A stretch of DNA of 64,000 nucleotides from assembly GCF_003054225.1 (NCBI RefSeq), contig NZ_QBKQ01000002.1, positions 1-64,000 of the forward strand, given 5' to 3'. This DNA comes from Christiangramia gaetbulicola. Its GTDB lineage: Bacteria; Bacteroidota; Bacteroidia; Flavobacteriales; Flavobacteriaceae. The position numbers and the translations under genes were made by a program. The notes under the pieces are model-generated. The model was not told the origin of the DNA. It ran no database searches and saw only the letters and a program-made list of their open reading frames with translations. The first letter of the stretch is position 1; each line of letters starts with the position of its first letter. Below are positions 8,233-16,684 of the stretch, one piece after another.

Positions 8233-9642
8233 CTAGCGTTTTTCAAGACATACCACGTTTTCCACGTGATGGGTTTGTGGGAACATATCTACTGCTCTTA
8301 CTTTAGTTACTTTATAATGTTCGTCCAGTAAAGCCAGGTCCCTAGCCTGGGTGGCAGAATTACAGCTTACGTAAACGATTCGTTGCGGCAATATACCAAT
8401 TATTTGTGCGACCACATCTTTGTGCATTCCATCCCTTGGTGGATCGGTTATGATAACATCTGGATGGCCGTGCTCATCTATAAAACTTTGGGTAAAGACC
8501 TTGCGCATATCTCCAACATAGAACTCCACATTGTCGATATTATTTCTTTCAGCGTTCTCTTTAGCATCTTTAATAGCTTCCGGGACAGCTTCAACTCCAA
8601 CTACCTTTTTAGCATTCTTAGCCACAAATTGGGCAATGGTACCGGTTCCTGTATAAAGATCATAAACCAGTTCATCTCCTTTAAGATCTGCATATTCCCT
8701 GGCGATCTTATAAAGATTATAGGCCTGGTCTGAATTTGTTTGATAGAAAGATTTGGCGTTGATCTTGAATTTAAGACCTTCCATTTCTTCAAAAATATGA
8801 TCACGTCCTTTAAAACAGATCACTTCCTGATCGTAAATGGTATCGTTTGCTTTATTATTTACTACATATTGTAGCGAGGTGATCTCTGGGAATTTCTCGT
8901 CTATGGCGTTTAGAAGCAATTCTCTTTGCTCTTTATTGTCTTCATAGAACTGTACCAGGATCATGATCTCGCCGGTAGACGTAGTTCTTATCATCAAGGT
9001 TCGCAATAAACCTTCCTGTTTCCTGGTGTTGAAAAAGGTCAGATCATTCTGGGTAGCAAATTCCTTTACAAAATTCCTGATGGCATTACTAGGATCTGCC
9101 TGAAGATGACATTTTTTAATATCAAGGATCTTATCCCACATCCCTGGGATGTGAAAACCTAGTGCATTTCTCTCTTCGATATCTTCACCGCTCTGGATCT
9201 CTTCCTGGGTTAACCAGCGACTATCGCTAAAAGAAAATTCCATCTTATTTCTGTAAAAATAAATCTCTTCGCTTCCTAAAATAGGAGTGATCTTGGGTAG
9301 TTCGATTTTCCCTAATCTGCGCAGGTTATTTTCAACTTCGTTCTGCTTATGCTCCAGCTGAAATTTATAATCCATATTCTGCCATTTGCAACCACCACAG
9401 GTTCCAAAATGCTGGCAAACAGGTTCAGTCCTTTTTTCGGATAATTTATGGAATTCAACCGCGGTTCCCTGGTAAAAGGATTTTTTCTTCCTTGTGGTCT
9501 GTACATCAACGATATCACCGGGAACGGCGTTATCTATAAAGATGACCCTGCCGTCTGGGGATTTGGCAATCGCCTTACCTTTGGCACCGGCATCTATAAC
9601 TTCAATTTCTGTAAAAAGCTTGTTTTTATTTCTTCTCGCCAT
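8233..9642 (-). CDS. rlmD: 23S rRNA (uracil-5-)-methyltransferase RlmD
   Basis: A 469-residue enzyme that makes 5-methyluridine in 23S rRNA. An N-terminal TRAM domain (about 8-65, EVIDAGAKGKAIAK) binds RNA. Cys76, Cys82, Cys85 (CQHFGTCGGC) and Cys178 form the [4Fe-4S] site of the RlmD group. The methyltransferase domain shows LYTGTGTIAQFVA, the DPPRDGMH motif and the catalytic-cysteine motif VYVSCNSATQARDL. All key residues are present. RlmD and the related RlmC differ mainly in target position (U1939 or U747 in E. coli numbering), so the exact site is not certain. The -7 box is so close to the ATG that the mRNA should be leaderless. Confidence 0.92.
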   Translation of the reverse strand: MARRNKNKLFTEIEVIDAGAKGKAIAKSPDGRVIFIDNAVPGDIVDVQTTRKKKSFYQGTAVEFHKLSEKRTEPVCQHFGTCGGCKWQNMDYKFQLEHKQNEVENNLRRLGKIELPKITPILGSEEIYFYRNKMEFSFSDSRWLTQEEIQSGEDIEERNALGFHIPGMWDKILDIKKCHLQADPSNAIRNFVKEFATQNDLTFFNTRKQEGLLRTLMIRTTSTGEIMILVQFYEDNKEQRELLLNAIDEKFPEITSLQYVVNNKANDTIYDQEVICFKGRDHIFEEMEGLKFKINAKSFYQTNSDQAYNLYKIAREYADLKGDELVYDLYTGTGTIAQFVAKNAKKVVGVEAVPEAIKDAKENAERNNIDNVEFYVGDMRKVFTQSFIDEHGHPDVIITDPPRDGMHKDVVAQIIGILPQRIVYVSCNSATQARDLALLDEHYKVTKVRAVDMFPQTHHVENVVCLEKR

Positions 9643-9646
9643 AGCG

Positions 9647-9654
9647 CAAAAATA
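9647..9654 (-). promoter_or_regulatory. -7 promoter box for rlmD, nearly leaderless
   Basis: On the minus strand TATTTTTG matches TAnnTTTG exactly, and its last base is only five bases from the A of the rlmD ATG (9642). With the usual 4-6 base gap to the transcription start, the mRNA would begin at or next to the start codon. Confidence 0.5.
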
Positions 9655-9816
9655 GGATAATTAACAAGATTTAAAGAGAGCCCGCTTGAAATTTTCAGCA
9701 AACATTTAGTAATTTGCAGGAATTCAAATTTCAGGGGTGATTTCTCTCCCATTTCGTTACTTTTCAACCGAAGAAAGAAGGAATTGTAAAACAATAATTC
9801 TAAAACGAAAACTAAC

Positions 9817-11097
9817 ATGCCATTACCTAAAATCAACTCTTCAGAAGAAGCGATTAAACTTGAAGACCAACATGGAGCACATAATTACCATCCACTTCCT
9901 GCCGTATTAAGCAGAGGTGAAGGTGTTCACGTATGGGATGTAGAGGGTAATAAATATTACGATTTTCTTTCTGCATATTCCGCGGTTAATCAAGGGCATT
10001 GTCATCCAAAAATCGTTGGAGCTATGCATGAGCAAGCTTCAAAATTAGCACTTACCTCAAGAGCATTCCATAATGATATACTTGGAGCTTATGAAAAATA
10101 TGCCACCGAGTATTTTGGTTTCGATAAACTCTTACCAATGAACACGGGTGCTGAAGCTGTAGAAACAGCTATAAAAATCGCTCGTAAATGGGCTTATGAA
10201 AGAAAAGGAGTTAAAGAAACAGAAGCAGAGATCGTAGTATGTGCGAATAACTTCCACGGAAGAACAACTACCGTAATCTCTTTTTCTAATGATGAGAATG
10301 CCAGAAGGAACTTTGGTCCTTACACGCCAGGATTTACCAAGATACCTTACAATGATATAGATGCTCTGGAAGCAACTCTTGAAAAGAATCCAAATATAGC
10401 TGGATTCTTAGTGGAACCTATACAGGGAGAAGCAGGTGTTTTCACGCCATCAGATGACTATATGATGAGAGCAAAAGAAGTGTGTAGTAAGCATAACGTT
10501 CTTTTCATGGCAGACGAGATCCAAACAGGTATCGCCAGAACCGGTGGTTTACTTGCTGTTTGTGGACATTGTACTTGTGAAGGTCATTGTGAAAGACAGG
10601 AAACCTATACTAAACCAGATATTCTAATTCTTGGAAAAGCACTTTCAGGAGGTAACTATCCTGTATCTGCTGTATTGGCAGATAATGAGGTTATGGATGT
10701 GATCCAGCCAGGGCAGCATGGTTCTACCTTTGGAGGTAATCCTGTGGCGGCGGCAGTTGCTGTTGCAGCTTTGGATGTGGTAAAAGATGAAAACCTTATT
10801 CAGAATGCCCGTAAACTAGGTAAACTATTCAGAAGATTGATGGATGATTATATCAAGGAATCCAATATCGTAAACCTGGTTAGAGGTCGCGGACTATTGA
10901 ATGCGATCGTGATCAATGATTCTGAAGACAGTTCTACTGCCTGGGATATTTGTATGGCTCTTAAAGAAAACGGACTTCTTGCCAAGCCAACCCACGGTAA
11001 TATCATTCGTTTTGCTCCACCTCTTGTAATGAATGAAGAGCAATTGAGAGATTGTGTAGATATTATTATCAAGACGCTTAAGCAATTCGAAAAATAG
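9817..11097 (+). CDS. rocD: Ornithine--oxo-acid transaminase
   Basis: A 426-residue PLP-dependent class III aminotransferase that converts ornithine and 2-oxoglutarate to glutamate semialdehyde and glutamate (arginine/ornithine breakdown, proline link). Family motifs are YDFLSAYSAVNQGHCHPKI, MNTGAEAVETAIK, LVEPIQGEAG, FMADEIQTGIARTG and the PLP lysine Lys274 in LILGKALSGG. Between the cofactor Asp (MADEIQ) and Lys274 there is a cysteine-rich insert: Cys249, Cys252, Cys254, His257 and Cys258. It is absent from the human, yeast and Bacillus enzymes as I know them. The gene is monocistronic, with a strong terminator. Confidence 0.93.
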   Translation: MPLPKINSSEEAIKLEDQHGAHNYHPLPAVLSRGEGVHVWDVEGNKYYDFLSAYSAVNQGHCHPKIVGAMHEQASKLALTSRAFHNDILGAYEKYATEYFGFDKLLPMNTGAEAVETAIKIARKWAYERKGVKETEAEIVVCANNFHGRTTTVISFSNDENARRNFGPYTPGFTKIPYNDIDALEATLEKNPNIAGFLVEPIQGEAGVFTPSDDYMMRAKEVCSKHNVLFMADEIQTGIARTGGLLAVCGHCTCEGHCERQETYTKPDILILGKALSGGNYPVSAVLADNEVMDVIQPGQHGSTFGGNPVAAAVAVAALDVVKDENLIQNARKLGKLFRRLMDDYIKESNIVNLVRGRGLLNAIVINDSEDSSTAWDICMALKENGLLAKPTHGNIIRFAPPLVMNEEQLRDCVDIIIKTLKQFEK

Positions 11098-11117
11098 GAT
11101 CGATATAGTTCTAAAAT

Positions 11118-11146
11118 AAAAAATCCCGCTAGTTGCGGGATTTTTT
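11118..11146 (+). terminator. rocD terminator
   Basis: Stem AATCCCGC / GCGGGATT with loop TAGTT, flanked by A-run and T-run. It lies 20 bases after the rocD stop and can work in both directions, so it may also close the minus-strand operon that ends at 11168. Confidence 0.9.
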
Positions 11147-11167
11147 ATTTTATAGAGATCTTAAAAA

Positions 11168-11494
11168 TTATCCTCCATATTCTCTAAGGATCTCTTCTTG
11201 CATTTGCTGTATTCCGTCAAGGCCACCAAGAGTGAAAATTGCGACGATCGTGCTAATTAGGCTAAGCGCACTTAATACCAATCCTATTATTGCCAGGATG
11301 CGACCAGTTTTTACATTTTGATATCCTGTATATAGTTCTGGGTCGGCATTATAAATTTCTATGGCTCGGTTAGACATCACCAGGGCGATGATCCCGAAGA
11401 TTACACCGGCAAAACCATAGCAGCAGCAGCCAATTATTGACAATATTCCAAAAACTAAGATGAGGGTTGAATTAGGTAATTCTCTTTTTTCCAT
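11168..11494 (-). CDS. CCC-motif (DUF4190-like) membrane protein
   Basis: A 108-residue integral membrane protein with two or three helices. The first helix ends in GILSIIGCCCYGFAGVIFG, the triple-cysteine signature of the 'CCC motif membrane protein' family related to DUF4190, followed by a polar loop and a second helix KTGRILAIIGLVLSALSLI. The function is unknown. The gene before it on the same strand, DUF2752, is a similar small membrane protein 15 bases away. These two families are commonly adjacent in Flavobacteriia. Confidence 0.85.
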   Translation of the reverse strand: MEKRELPNSTLILVFGILSIIGCCCYGFAGVIFGIIALVMSNRAIEIYNADPELYTGYQNVKTGRILAIIGLVLSALSLISTIVAIFTLGGLDGIQQMQEEILREYGG

Positions 11495-11509
11495 AAATTT
11501 TGAGGTTGG

Positions 11510-11803
11510 TTAGTTGAAAATATGAATCATTTTAAAAATGTACGCACCGCCAATAATAACTGCATTAAACATGATGAGTCCGATCTTGATATTGTAATCG
11601 AATTTAAATTTAATAAACAGATTAAATAGAAGGAATAGGAGTAGAATAGCGAGGCTATATATAGCAGGATACATATGAAAGGCCTGGAGGAATTCTCCTC
11701 TAAAAAGTAATACGGCAGCCCTTTGAGCTCCACAGCCGGTGCAATCTATCCCGAAAAGGGATTTATTGAGGCAGGGTAACATGTATTCTTCAATACTACT
11801 CAA
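11510..11803 (-). CDS. DUF2752 domain-containing membrane protein
   Basis: A 97-residue protein (90 if started at the ATG at 11782). The DUF2752 signature is clear: MLPCLNKSLFGIDCTGCGAQRA with three ordered cysteines, then two transmembrane helices. The longer form begins with TTG inside the stop region of the T9SS cargo gene (overlap of 4 bases), suggesting translational coupling; the ATG form is equally possible. The function is unknown. Confidence 0.82.
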   Translation of the reverse strand: MSSIEEYMLPCLNKSLFGIDCTGCGAQRAAVLLFRGEFLQAFHMYPAIYSLAILLLFLLFNLFIKFKFDYNIKIGLIMFNAVIIGGAYIFKMIHIFN

Positions 11804-13548
11804 TTTCTAATGCTTATTTTTTTGGTCAATTCTCTATTATCGGTGGTTTTTACCTTCACAATATATACAGCATTGCTCAAATTTCCCGTGGGAAAATCAA
11901 ATTCTTTTTCTTTCGTTTTAAAATCTTCAAAAAAATATAATTTTCCATTCAGGTCATGCAGGCTCAAATTTTTAATACCTGCATCATATAGCAGCTTCAC
12001 TTCAAGTTGTTGCTGTGGGTTATTTTGAAAGATCTCGATAGAATTCAACAGGATATTTTCAGGCTTCTTTTCTGGACTGATCGTTTCTTTTTCAGCATTA
12101 GAATCGTCGGGAAGCTTTTCAATAAAACTTAGAAAAAAACGATCATTATATTCTCCCTGACCCAGGTCGATCTTTAGATAACCGGTCTTTATGCTAAAGA
12201 ACAGATCATCTTTTGCATCATAAAGAAAGACACGGTCTGGATTGAAATTGGTTAATTCGCTAATGGAAAATTTCAATGTTGAATCCTTATCAAGCACAAT
12301 TTTTAGTGGAATCAATTCCTGGTCTACTCTCGGTCTTACGTTGATCACAAAAGCCATATTGGAAATAGACCAGCTGATATCTTTAGGATCTTCATTCATT
12401 TTACGCGCATCCAAAGCATGATTTTCTTCGGTACTTGATTCGTCTTTAAAAACCAGTACTAGATCCTGTATGTAAGTTGAATCTATTTCAACCTCGAGTT
12501 TTAAAGAACTGTTTTCTGTCTCTGGAGATTTGAAAACAGAGTAATCAGGATGTTCTTTTTGAAATATTCGGTAAGAATTTCTGAAACTCAGCATTCCGTC
12601 CATTTTACCTCTAATCATAAAACCCTGGCCAATAGGACTGATCTTTCTTTCATAATATTTTCCTGACTCACCGGTTTCCGTATCATTTGAGTATTTCTTG
12701 AACATTGGTGGAACATAAACCCCGACACCCGGTGAGTAGGTGCCATAACCTCCCTCATAATCTGCCAGGATGTGAGAATTGCCATTTTCTTTAGAGTCCC
12801 AGAAATAGGCGATACCTGTGGTCGAGGTATTTTCAATCAGGAATTTATTCAGGTCAAGAGCTGAAGGGTATGGATTACCAATAAGCAGTAACTGATCTTT
12901 TTTTACAGGTAACTCTATAAGTCCGTCATTTGCTGTGCCTCTAAAATCATAAGTTTGGGCGTTTCCCTTATTGATCGGTTCGCCTTCGATCTCATTTAAA
13001 TTGATTCCTGTAACGCCTTTCATGGTAAAACCCTCACCTGGCAGGAGATCAAAATGATCTCCGATAAATGCCCAGTTTGAATAATTGATACCCGAAAAAG
13101 TGTATATCCACCGGTTGGAGATACTTAGGGGATTACTTTGCCCATCAAGAGCAGAGATCAATTTGGCATTTTTACTGTTGGTGGAACTAATAGGTTCAAA
13201 TAAATAATCATTTAGCTTACTACCGTTTTGGTCTACTAAAACGGGTAAAGACCAATAATTATAATCATAGGCATTGGAAGTTCCTTCCTGAAAAACAGAG
13301 ATTTTCCCTTTACCTTTGTTTTTATTGCTGCTTTTTTCTCCCTGAACTAATTGTGAACCTTTACGCAGGTAAATACTGGCGCTAGTTTCCGGTTTTTTAT
13401 TTTCAGATAGATCGATCTCATTTTGCACAAAGACCAGCCGGTCTTTAGCATAGATATAGCTATCAGATTTTTCTGAAGGAGCAACGTATAATTGAGCATT
13501 TATACCAGATGCGGTAAAAATCATCAAAAAAAGGAGTGGAAGCTTCAT
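11800..13548 (-). CDS. T9SS type A-sorted secreted protein
   Basis: Counted from MKLPLLFLMIFTASGINAQ this is a 582-residue secreted protein; an ATG three codons earlier is also possible. After the signal peptide there is no recognised catalytic domain. It contains WSLPV, NPYPSALDLNKFL, GEGFTMKGV and GQGFMIRGKMDG blocks, found in many large Bacteroidota surface proteins just before the sorting signal. The C-terminus (about 505-582: IEIFQNNPQQQLEVKL, LSLHDLNGKLYF, AVYIVKVKTTDNRELTKKISIRN) is a T9SS type A domain, so it should cross the outer membrane by PorSS and be anchored or released. The role is unknown, possibly adhesion or matrix. Confidence 0.85.
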   Translation of the reverse strand: MKLPLLFLMIFTASGINAQLYVAPSEKSDSYIYAKDRLVFVQNEIDLSENKKPETSASIYLRKGSQLVQGEKSSNKNKGKGKISVFQEGTSNAYDYNYWSLPVLVDQNGSKLNDYLFEPISSTNSKNAKLISALDGQSNPLSISNRWIYTFSGINYSNWAFIGDHFDLLPGEGFTMKGVTGINLNEIEGEPINKGNAQTYDFRGTANDGLIELPVKKDQLLLIGNPYPSALDLNKFLIENTSTTGIAYFWDSKENGNSHILADYEGGYGTYSPGVGVYVPPMFKKYSNDTETGESGKYYERKISPIGQGFMIRGKMDGMLSFRNSYRIFQKEHPDYSVFKSPETENSSLKLEVEIDSTYIQDLVLVFKDESSTEENHALDARKMNEDPKDISWSISNMAFVINVRPRVDQELIPLKIVLDKDSTLKFSISELTNFNPDRVFLYDAKDDLFFSIKTGYLKIDLGQGEYNDRFFLSFIEKLPDDSNAEKETISPEKKPENILLNSIEIFQNNPQQQLEVKLLYDAGIKNLSLHDLNGKLYFFEDFKTKEKEFDFPTGNLSNAVYIVKVKTTDNRELTKKISIRN

Positions 13549-13624
13549 TAAAGCCATAAATTTGCATAAATGTAATCAATAAATCATTCAGAATCACCAT
13601 TTCGAATTATTTAACCTACTGAAA

Positions 13625-13828
13625 ATGAACAACTCACAAGTAATAAACACAACTCTTATTGTCCTTGGGGGCGCATTGCTGTTATATAGTATTTCTGTAG
13701 AAGATGTAAGTCCTTATTTTAAAATCATTGGCCTGATTATTATCATGTTAGGCCTGTATCGCGCCACCAATTACTGGGTAGCCACGAAAGATGATCACAA
13801 GGATGAAAATGAAAACGATAAGCAATAA
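13625..13828 (+). CDS. Small two-helix membrane protein
   Basis: A 67-residue protein with two hydrophobic segments (about 6-25 and 32-48) and a charged tail DDHKDENENDKQ. I do not recognise a named family. Its TAA overlaps the ATG of the Smr-domain gene by one base (TAATG), so the two are translationally coupled. This link, and its conservation in related genomes if confirmed, argue that it is a real gene. Confidence 0.75.
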   Translation: MNNSQVINTTLIVLGGALLLYSISVEDVSPYFKIIGLIIIMLGLYRATNYWVATKDDHKDENENDKQ

Positions 13829-14376
13829 TGGATTTTAAACCGGGCGACAGGGTAGAGCTTCTGGATGATGATCTAAGTGGGATCGTGCAGAAGGTCTATA
13901 GAGATGAGATCGAGATAAAGACCGAAGACGGTTTTATAATGAACTTTCCGGCAGATCATTTGGTGAAGATCAAAGACGATATTAATGATATCGATGTTGA
14001 GGAATTCGATTTTGAAGAAGTTTTAAAGCAGAAGACCCCGCCGAAGAAAAAGCAATCTTCCAGGAGTAAACCAAAGGATAAAGGCGCTCCACCAATGGAA
14101 GTAGACCTTCATATTAACCAGCTGGTGAAATCTTCGCGGGGAATGGCCAATCATGAAATGCTAAACCTGCAACTGGATACCGCGAGACATAAACTGGAAT
14201 TTGCGATGCAAAAGCGAATCCAGAAAGTGGTTTTTATTCACGGAGTAGGGGAAGGCGTATTAAAAATGGAGCTGGAATATTTATTAGGACGTTATTCCAA
14301 CATTAAATTCTATGATGCCGATTACCAGAAATATGGTTTAGGCGCAACCGAAGTCTATATTTTACAGAATCCCTAG
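13828..14376 (+). CDS. Smr-domain protein (MutS2 C-terminal-like)
   Basis: A 182-residue protein. An N-terminal SH3-like segment (GDRVELLDDDLSGIVQKVYRDEIEIKTEDG, about 5-45) is followed by a charged linker with PPKKKQSSRSKPKD, then an Smr domain (about 92-180). The Smr hallmarks are present: VDLHINQLV (the DLH motif), VVFIHGVGEGVLK (the HGxG motif) and a terminal GATEVYI strand. Smr domains are nicking or RNA-cleaving endonuclease modules of MutS2-type proteins; here the ATPase is absent. Recent work ties related proteins to ribosome rescue, but a role here is inference. It is coupled to the small membrane protein gene upstream. Confidence 0.85.
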   Translation: MDFKPGDRVELLDDDLSGIVQKVYRDEIEIKTEDGFIMNFPADHLVKIKDDINDIDVEEFDFEEVLKQKTPPKKKQSSRSKPKDKGAPPMEVDLHINQLVKSSRGMANHEMLNLQLDTARHKLEFAMQKRIQKVVFIHGVGEGVLKMELEYLLGRYSNIKFYDADYQKYGLGATEVYILQNP

Positions 14377-15383
14377 TTAGTTCCCTCACCTGGTTCATCA
14401 GGTCCATCTGGAGTATTATCACCGCAATCGGTATTCTGGGATGGGCAAAGAGGAAATGAAACCCTTGCTTGGGCGTAAGTTCCAAGATCGTAATTCTGGA
14501 ATCTTATAGTTTCCCCATTGTCTGGATTACCCATGCTTAGATCATCTATTCTAAGAACATACCGGTAATTCCTGAAAATATCATGGGAGATGTATTCATC
14601 ATGAATAAATTCAGCGGTTTGCTCATTATTCAGGTAGTTAGGAGTGCCATCTCCAATACTGGAAAAAGCTCTTGGATCGTCGGGATTATCCTGGGAAACC
14701 TCAAACCTGGTTAGAACTCCATCATTATCATCATCGTTATCCAGATAGTTTGGGATCCCATCACCATCTGTGTCTTTTTCTCCGTCGTCATTTACTGCAT
14801 CTCCAACATTTACTATTTTTTCATCTGCTGTGCGAACATTGTCACCATCATCGTCTATATCCAGGTAATCTGGAATTCCGTCATTATCGGTGTCCTGCTC
14901 TTCAATAAAGTTCTCCTCCAGATTAGTAAAGCCATCACCATCTATATCGCTATCACCGGCCAGATCATTAAATTCCGGATAAAGAACAACCTTTCCGCCA
15001 GTGCTTACCCATTCTTCAATAACCGTTGGAGAGCTTGGTGGGACTACGCTGCAAAAGTAAGCATCGTTTCCAGAAGGTAGATCGGCATCATAGATCCTGT
15101 AAACCGCACGATTGCTATTATTCAGATCGAAGCTTATAGTGTCACCTATTCCCGGCTCTCTGATAGATCCGTTATCATTTAAGGAAAAACCTCCATTAGA
15201 AAATTCTACGGAAAAACTTTCAAAAACGTCTGTATCATTTACGGCGTAAAATACGTTCTTACTGGTACCGTCACAGAATTGCAGGTTGCTGTTCTCGAAA
15301 TCGAAAGTGGTAACAATAATATCACCGTCATCGCAAGCGCTGAGCAGACCTAAAAGAAATATCCCGGATAATAAACGTCTCAT
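14373..15383 (-). CDS. Lipoprotein with thrombospondin type 3 (calcium-binding) repeats
   Basis: A 336-residue lipoprotein: signal peptide with lipobox LLSAC (Cys16), then an unrecognised beta-rich region (about 20-130). From about 145 to 225 it carries Asp-rich DxDxDG units of the thrombospondin type 3 kind (DSDIDGDGFTNLEEN, DTDNDGIPDYLDIDDDGDN, DTDGDGIPNYLDNDDDNDG), which bind calcium and form stiff linkers. It is probably displayed on the cell surface. Its stop codon shares a CTAG palindrome with the stop of the convergent Smr gene. Confidence 0.82.
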   Translation of the reverse strand: MRRLLSGIFLLGLLSACDDGDIIVTTFDFENSNLQFCDGTSKNVFYAVNDTDVFESFSVEFSNGGFSLNDNGSIREPGIGDTISFDLNNSNRAVYRIYDADLPSGNDAYFCSVVPPSSPTVIEEWVSTGGKVVLYPEFNDLAGDSDIDGDGFTNLEENFIEEQDTDNDGIPDYLDIDDDGDNVRTADEKIVNVGDAVNDDGEKDTDGDGIPNYLDNDDDNDGVLTRFEVSQDNPDDPRAFSSIGDGTPNYLNNEQTAEFIHDEYISHDIFRNYRYVLRIDDLSMGNPDNGETIRFQNYDLGTYAQARVSFPLCPSQNTDCGDNTPDGPDEPGEGTN

Positions 15384-15399
15384 GAAGATGCTTTTTGAA

Positions 15400-15407
15400 C
15401 AAAAATA
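15400..15407 (-). promoter_or_regulatory. -7 promoter box for the type 3 repeat lipoprotein gene
   Basis: On the minus strand TATTTTTG matches TAnnTTTG and lies 16 bases before the ATG at 15383. The -33 box is not evident. Confidence 0.45.
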
Positions 15408-15457
15408 ATGGAATCAAACTTATATAGAAGAGAAGTAGGAAATTATTTTATTTCCGT

Positions 15458-15465
15458 TAATTTTG
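15458..15465 (+). promoter_or_regulatory. -7 promoter box for the cysteine desulfurase gene, nearly leaderless
   Basis: TAATTTTG matches TAnnTTTG and ends six bases before the ATG at 15472, so the transcript should start within a base or two of the start codon. The arrangement mirrors the rlmD promoter, including GCGC after the box. Confidence 0.5.
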
Positions 15466-15471
15466 CGCCCT

Positions 15472-16620
15472 ATGGAAAATGTGTATTTTGATTCAGCAGC
15501 TACTACCCAATTAAGGGAGGAAGTGGTCGAAAAAATGACCAGCGTTTTAAAAGAAAATTACGGTAACCCGTCTTCTACCCATAGTTATGGGAGATCTTCG
15601 AAATCTCTGATAGAACGGGCCAGGAAAACCGTCGCGGGCATATTGAATGTCAAGGCGTCTGAGATCGTGTTCACTTCTGGTGGTACCGAGGCAGATAATC
15701 TGGCGCTAAATTCAGCCGTTCGTGATCTTGGAGTTAAGAGGATCATTACTTCTAAAATTGAACATCACGCCGTACTTTATACGGTAAATCAGCTTCAGGA
15801 ATGTTTTGATGTTGAAGTGGAATATGTGAATATAAAAAGTAATGGAGATGTAGATCTGGATGATCTTGAAAACCGACTGAAAAGTTCAGATAAAAAGACC
15901 CTGGTGAGCCTGATGCATGTGAATAATGAAATAGGTAATATGCTGGATCTTAAAAAGACGGCTGAACTTATTAAATCATACAACGCGCTTTTCCATTCAG
16001 ATACCGTACAGTCCATAGGTCATTTTAATTTAGATCTTAATGAGATCCCAGTGGATTTCACCGCGGTTAGTGCGCACAAGTTTCATGGGCCTAAGGGAGT
16101 TGGATTCGCTTTTGTACGCCGTAATTCCGGGCTTAAGCCACTTATTTTTGGTGGAGAGCAGGAGAGAGGTCATCGTGCAGGAACCGAAGGGGTTCATAAC
16201 ATCGTAGGTTTGGAGGAATCTCTGAAACTTGCTTATGAGAACCTTGAGGAGGAGAAAGAATATGTTAGCTCGCTTAAAAAGCATTTTATAGATAATCTTA
16301 AAAAGGAGATCCCGGGAGTTAAATTTAACGGGGCCTGTGAAGATTTCGAAAATAGCACCTATACTTTGATCAACGTATGTTTACCGGTAAGCCAGGAAAA
16401 AGCATTAATGTTGTTATTCCAGTTGGATCTTAAAGGAATTGCCTGTTCTAAAGGTAGTGCCTGCCAGAGTGGAAGCGAACAGGGTTCTCATGTGCTTAAT
16501 GCGTTCCTTTCTGAAGAAGATCGCAAGAAGCCATCGCTTAGATTTTCATTCTCGCGATTTAATACTAAAGAAGAGATCGATTACGTGGTTAAAACTTTGA
16601 AAGAGTTTATCGAAGACTAA
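15472..16620 (+). CDS. Cysteine desulfurase (IscS/NifS family)
   Basis: A 382-residue PLP enzyme that takes sulfur from cysteine for Fe-S clusters or tRNA thiolation. The ATG at 15472 (MENVYFDSAATT) is chosen over an upstream in-frame TTG that lies inside the promoter box. Motifs: YGNPSSTHSYGR, EIVFTSGGTEADNLAL, the PLP lysine Lys203 in SAHKFHGPKG, and the catalytic loop KGSACQSGS with Cys331. This long mobile-loop form is the NifS/IscS group I type. Other isc or suf genes are not nearby, so the partner pathway is not shown by context. Confidence 0.92.
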   Translation: MENVYFDSAATTQLREEVVEKMTSVLKENYGNPSSTHSYGRSSKSLIERARKTVAGILNVKASEIVFTSGGTEADNLALNSAVRDLGVKRIITSKIEHHAVLYTVNQLQECFDVEVEYVNIKSNGDVDLDDLENRLKSSDKKTLVSLMHVNNEIGNMLDLKKTAELIKSYNALFHSDTVQSIGHFNLDLNEIPVDFTAVSAHKFHGPKGVGFAFVRRNSGLKPLIFGGEQERGHRAGTEGVHNIVGLEESLKLAYENLEEEKEYVSSLKKHFIDNLKKEIPGVKFNGACEDFENSTYTLINVCLPVSQEKALMLLFQLDLKGIACSKGSACQSGSEQGSHVLNAFLSEEDRKKPSLRFSFSRFNTKEEIDYVVKTLKEFIED

Positions 16621-16640
16621 TTCTGAAGATATATTAAAAG

Positions 16641-16673
16641 AAAAAAGCTGAACCGGATAGTTCAGCTTTTTTT
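16641..16673 (+). terminator. cysteine desulfurase gene terminator
   Basis: Stem AAAAAGCTGAAC / GTTCAGCTTTTT with loop CGGATA and a T-run, 21 bases after the stop codon. Confidence 0.9.
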
Positions 16674-16684
16674 ATTCTTTTAAG

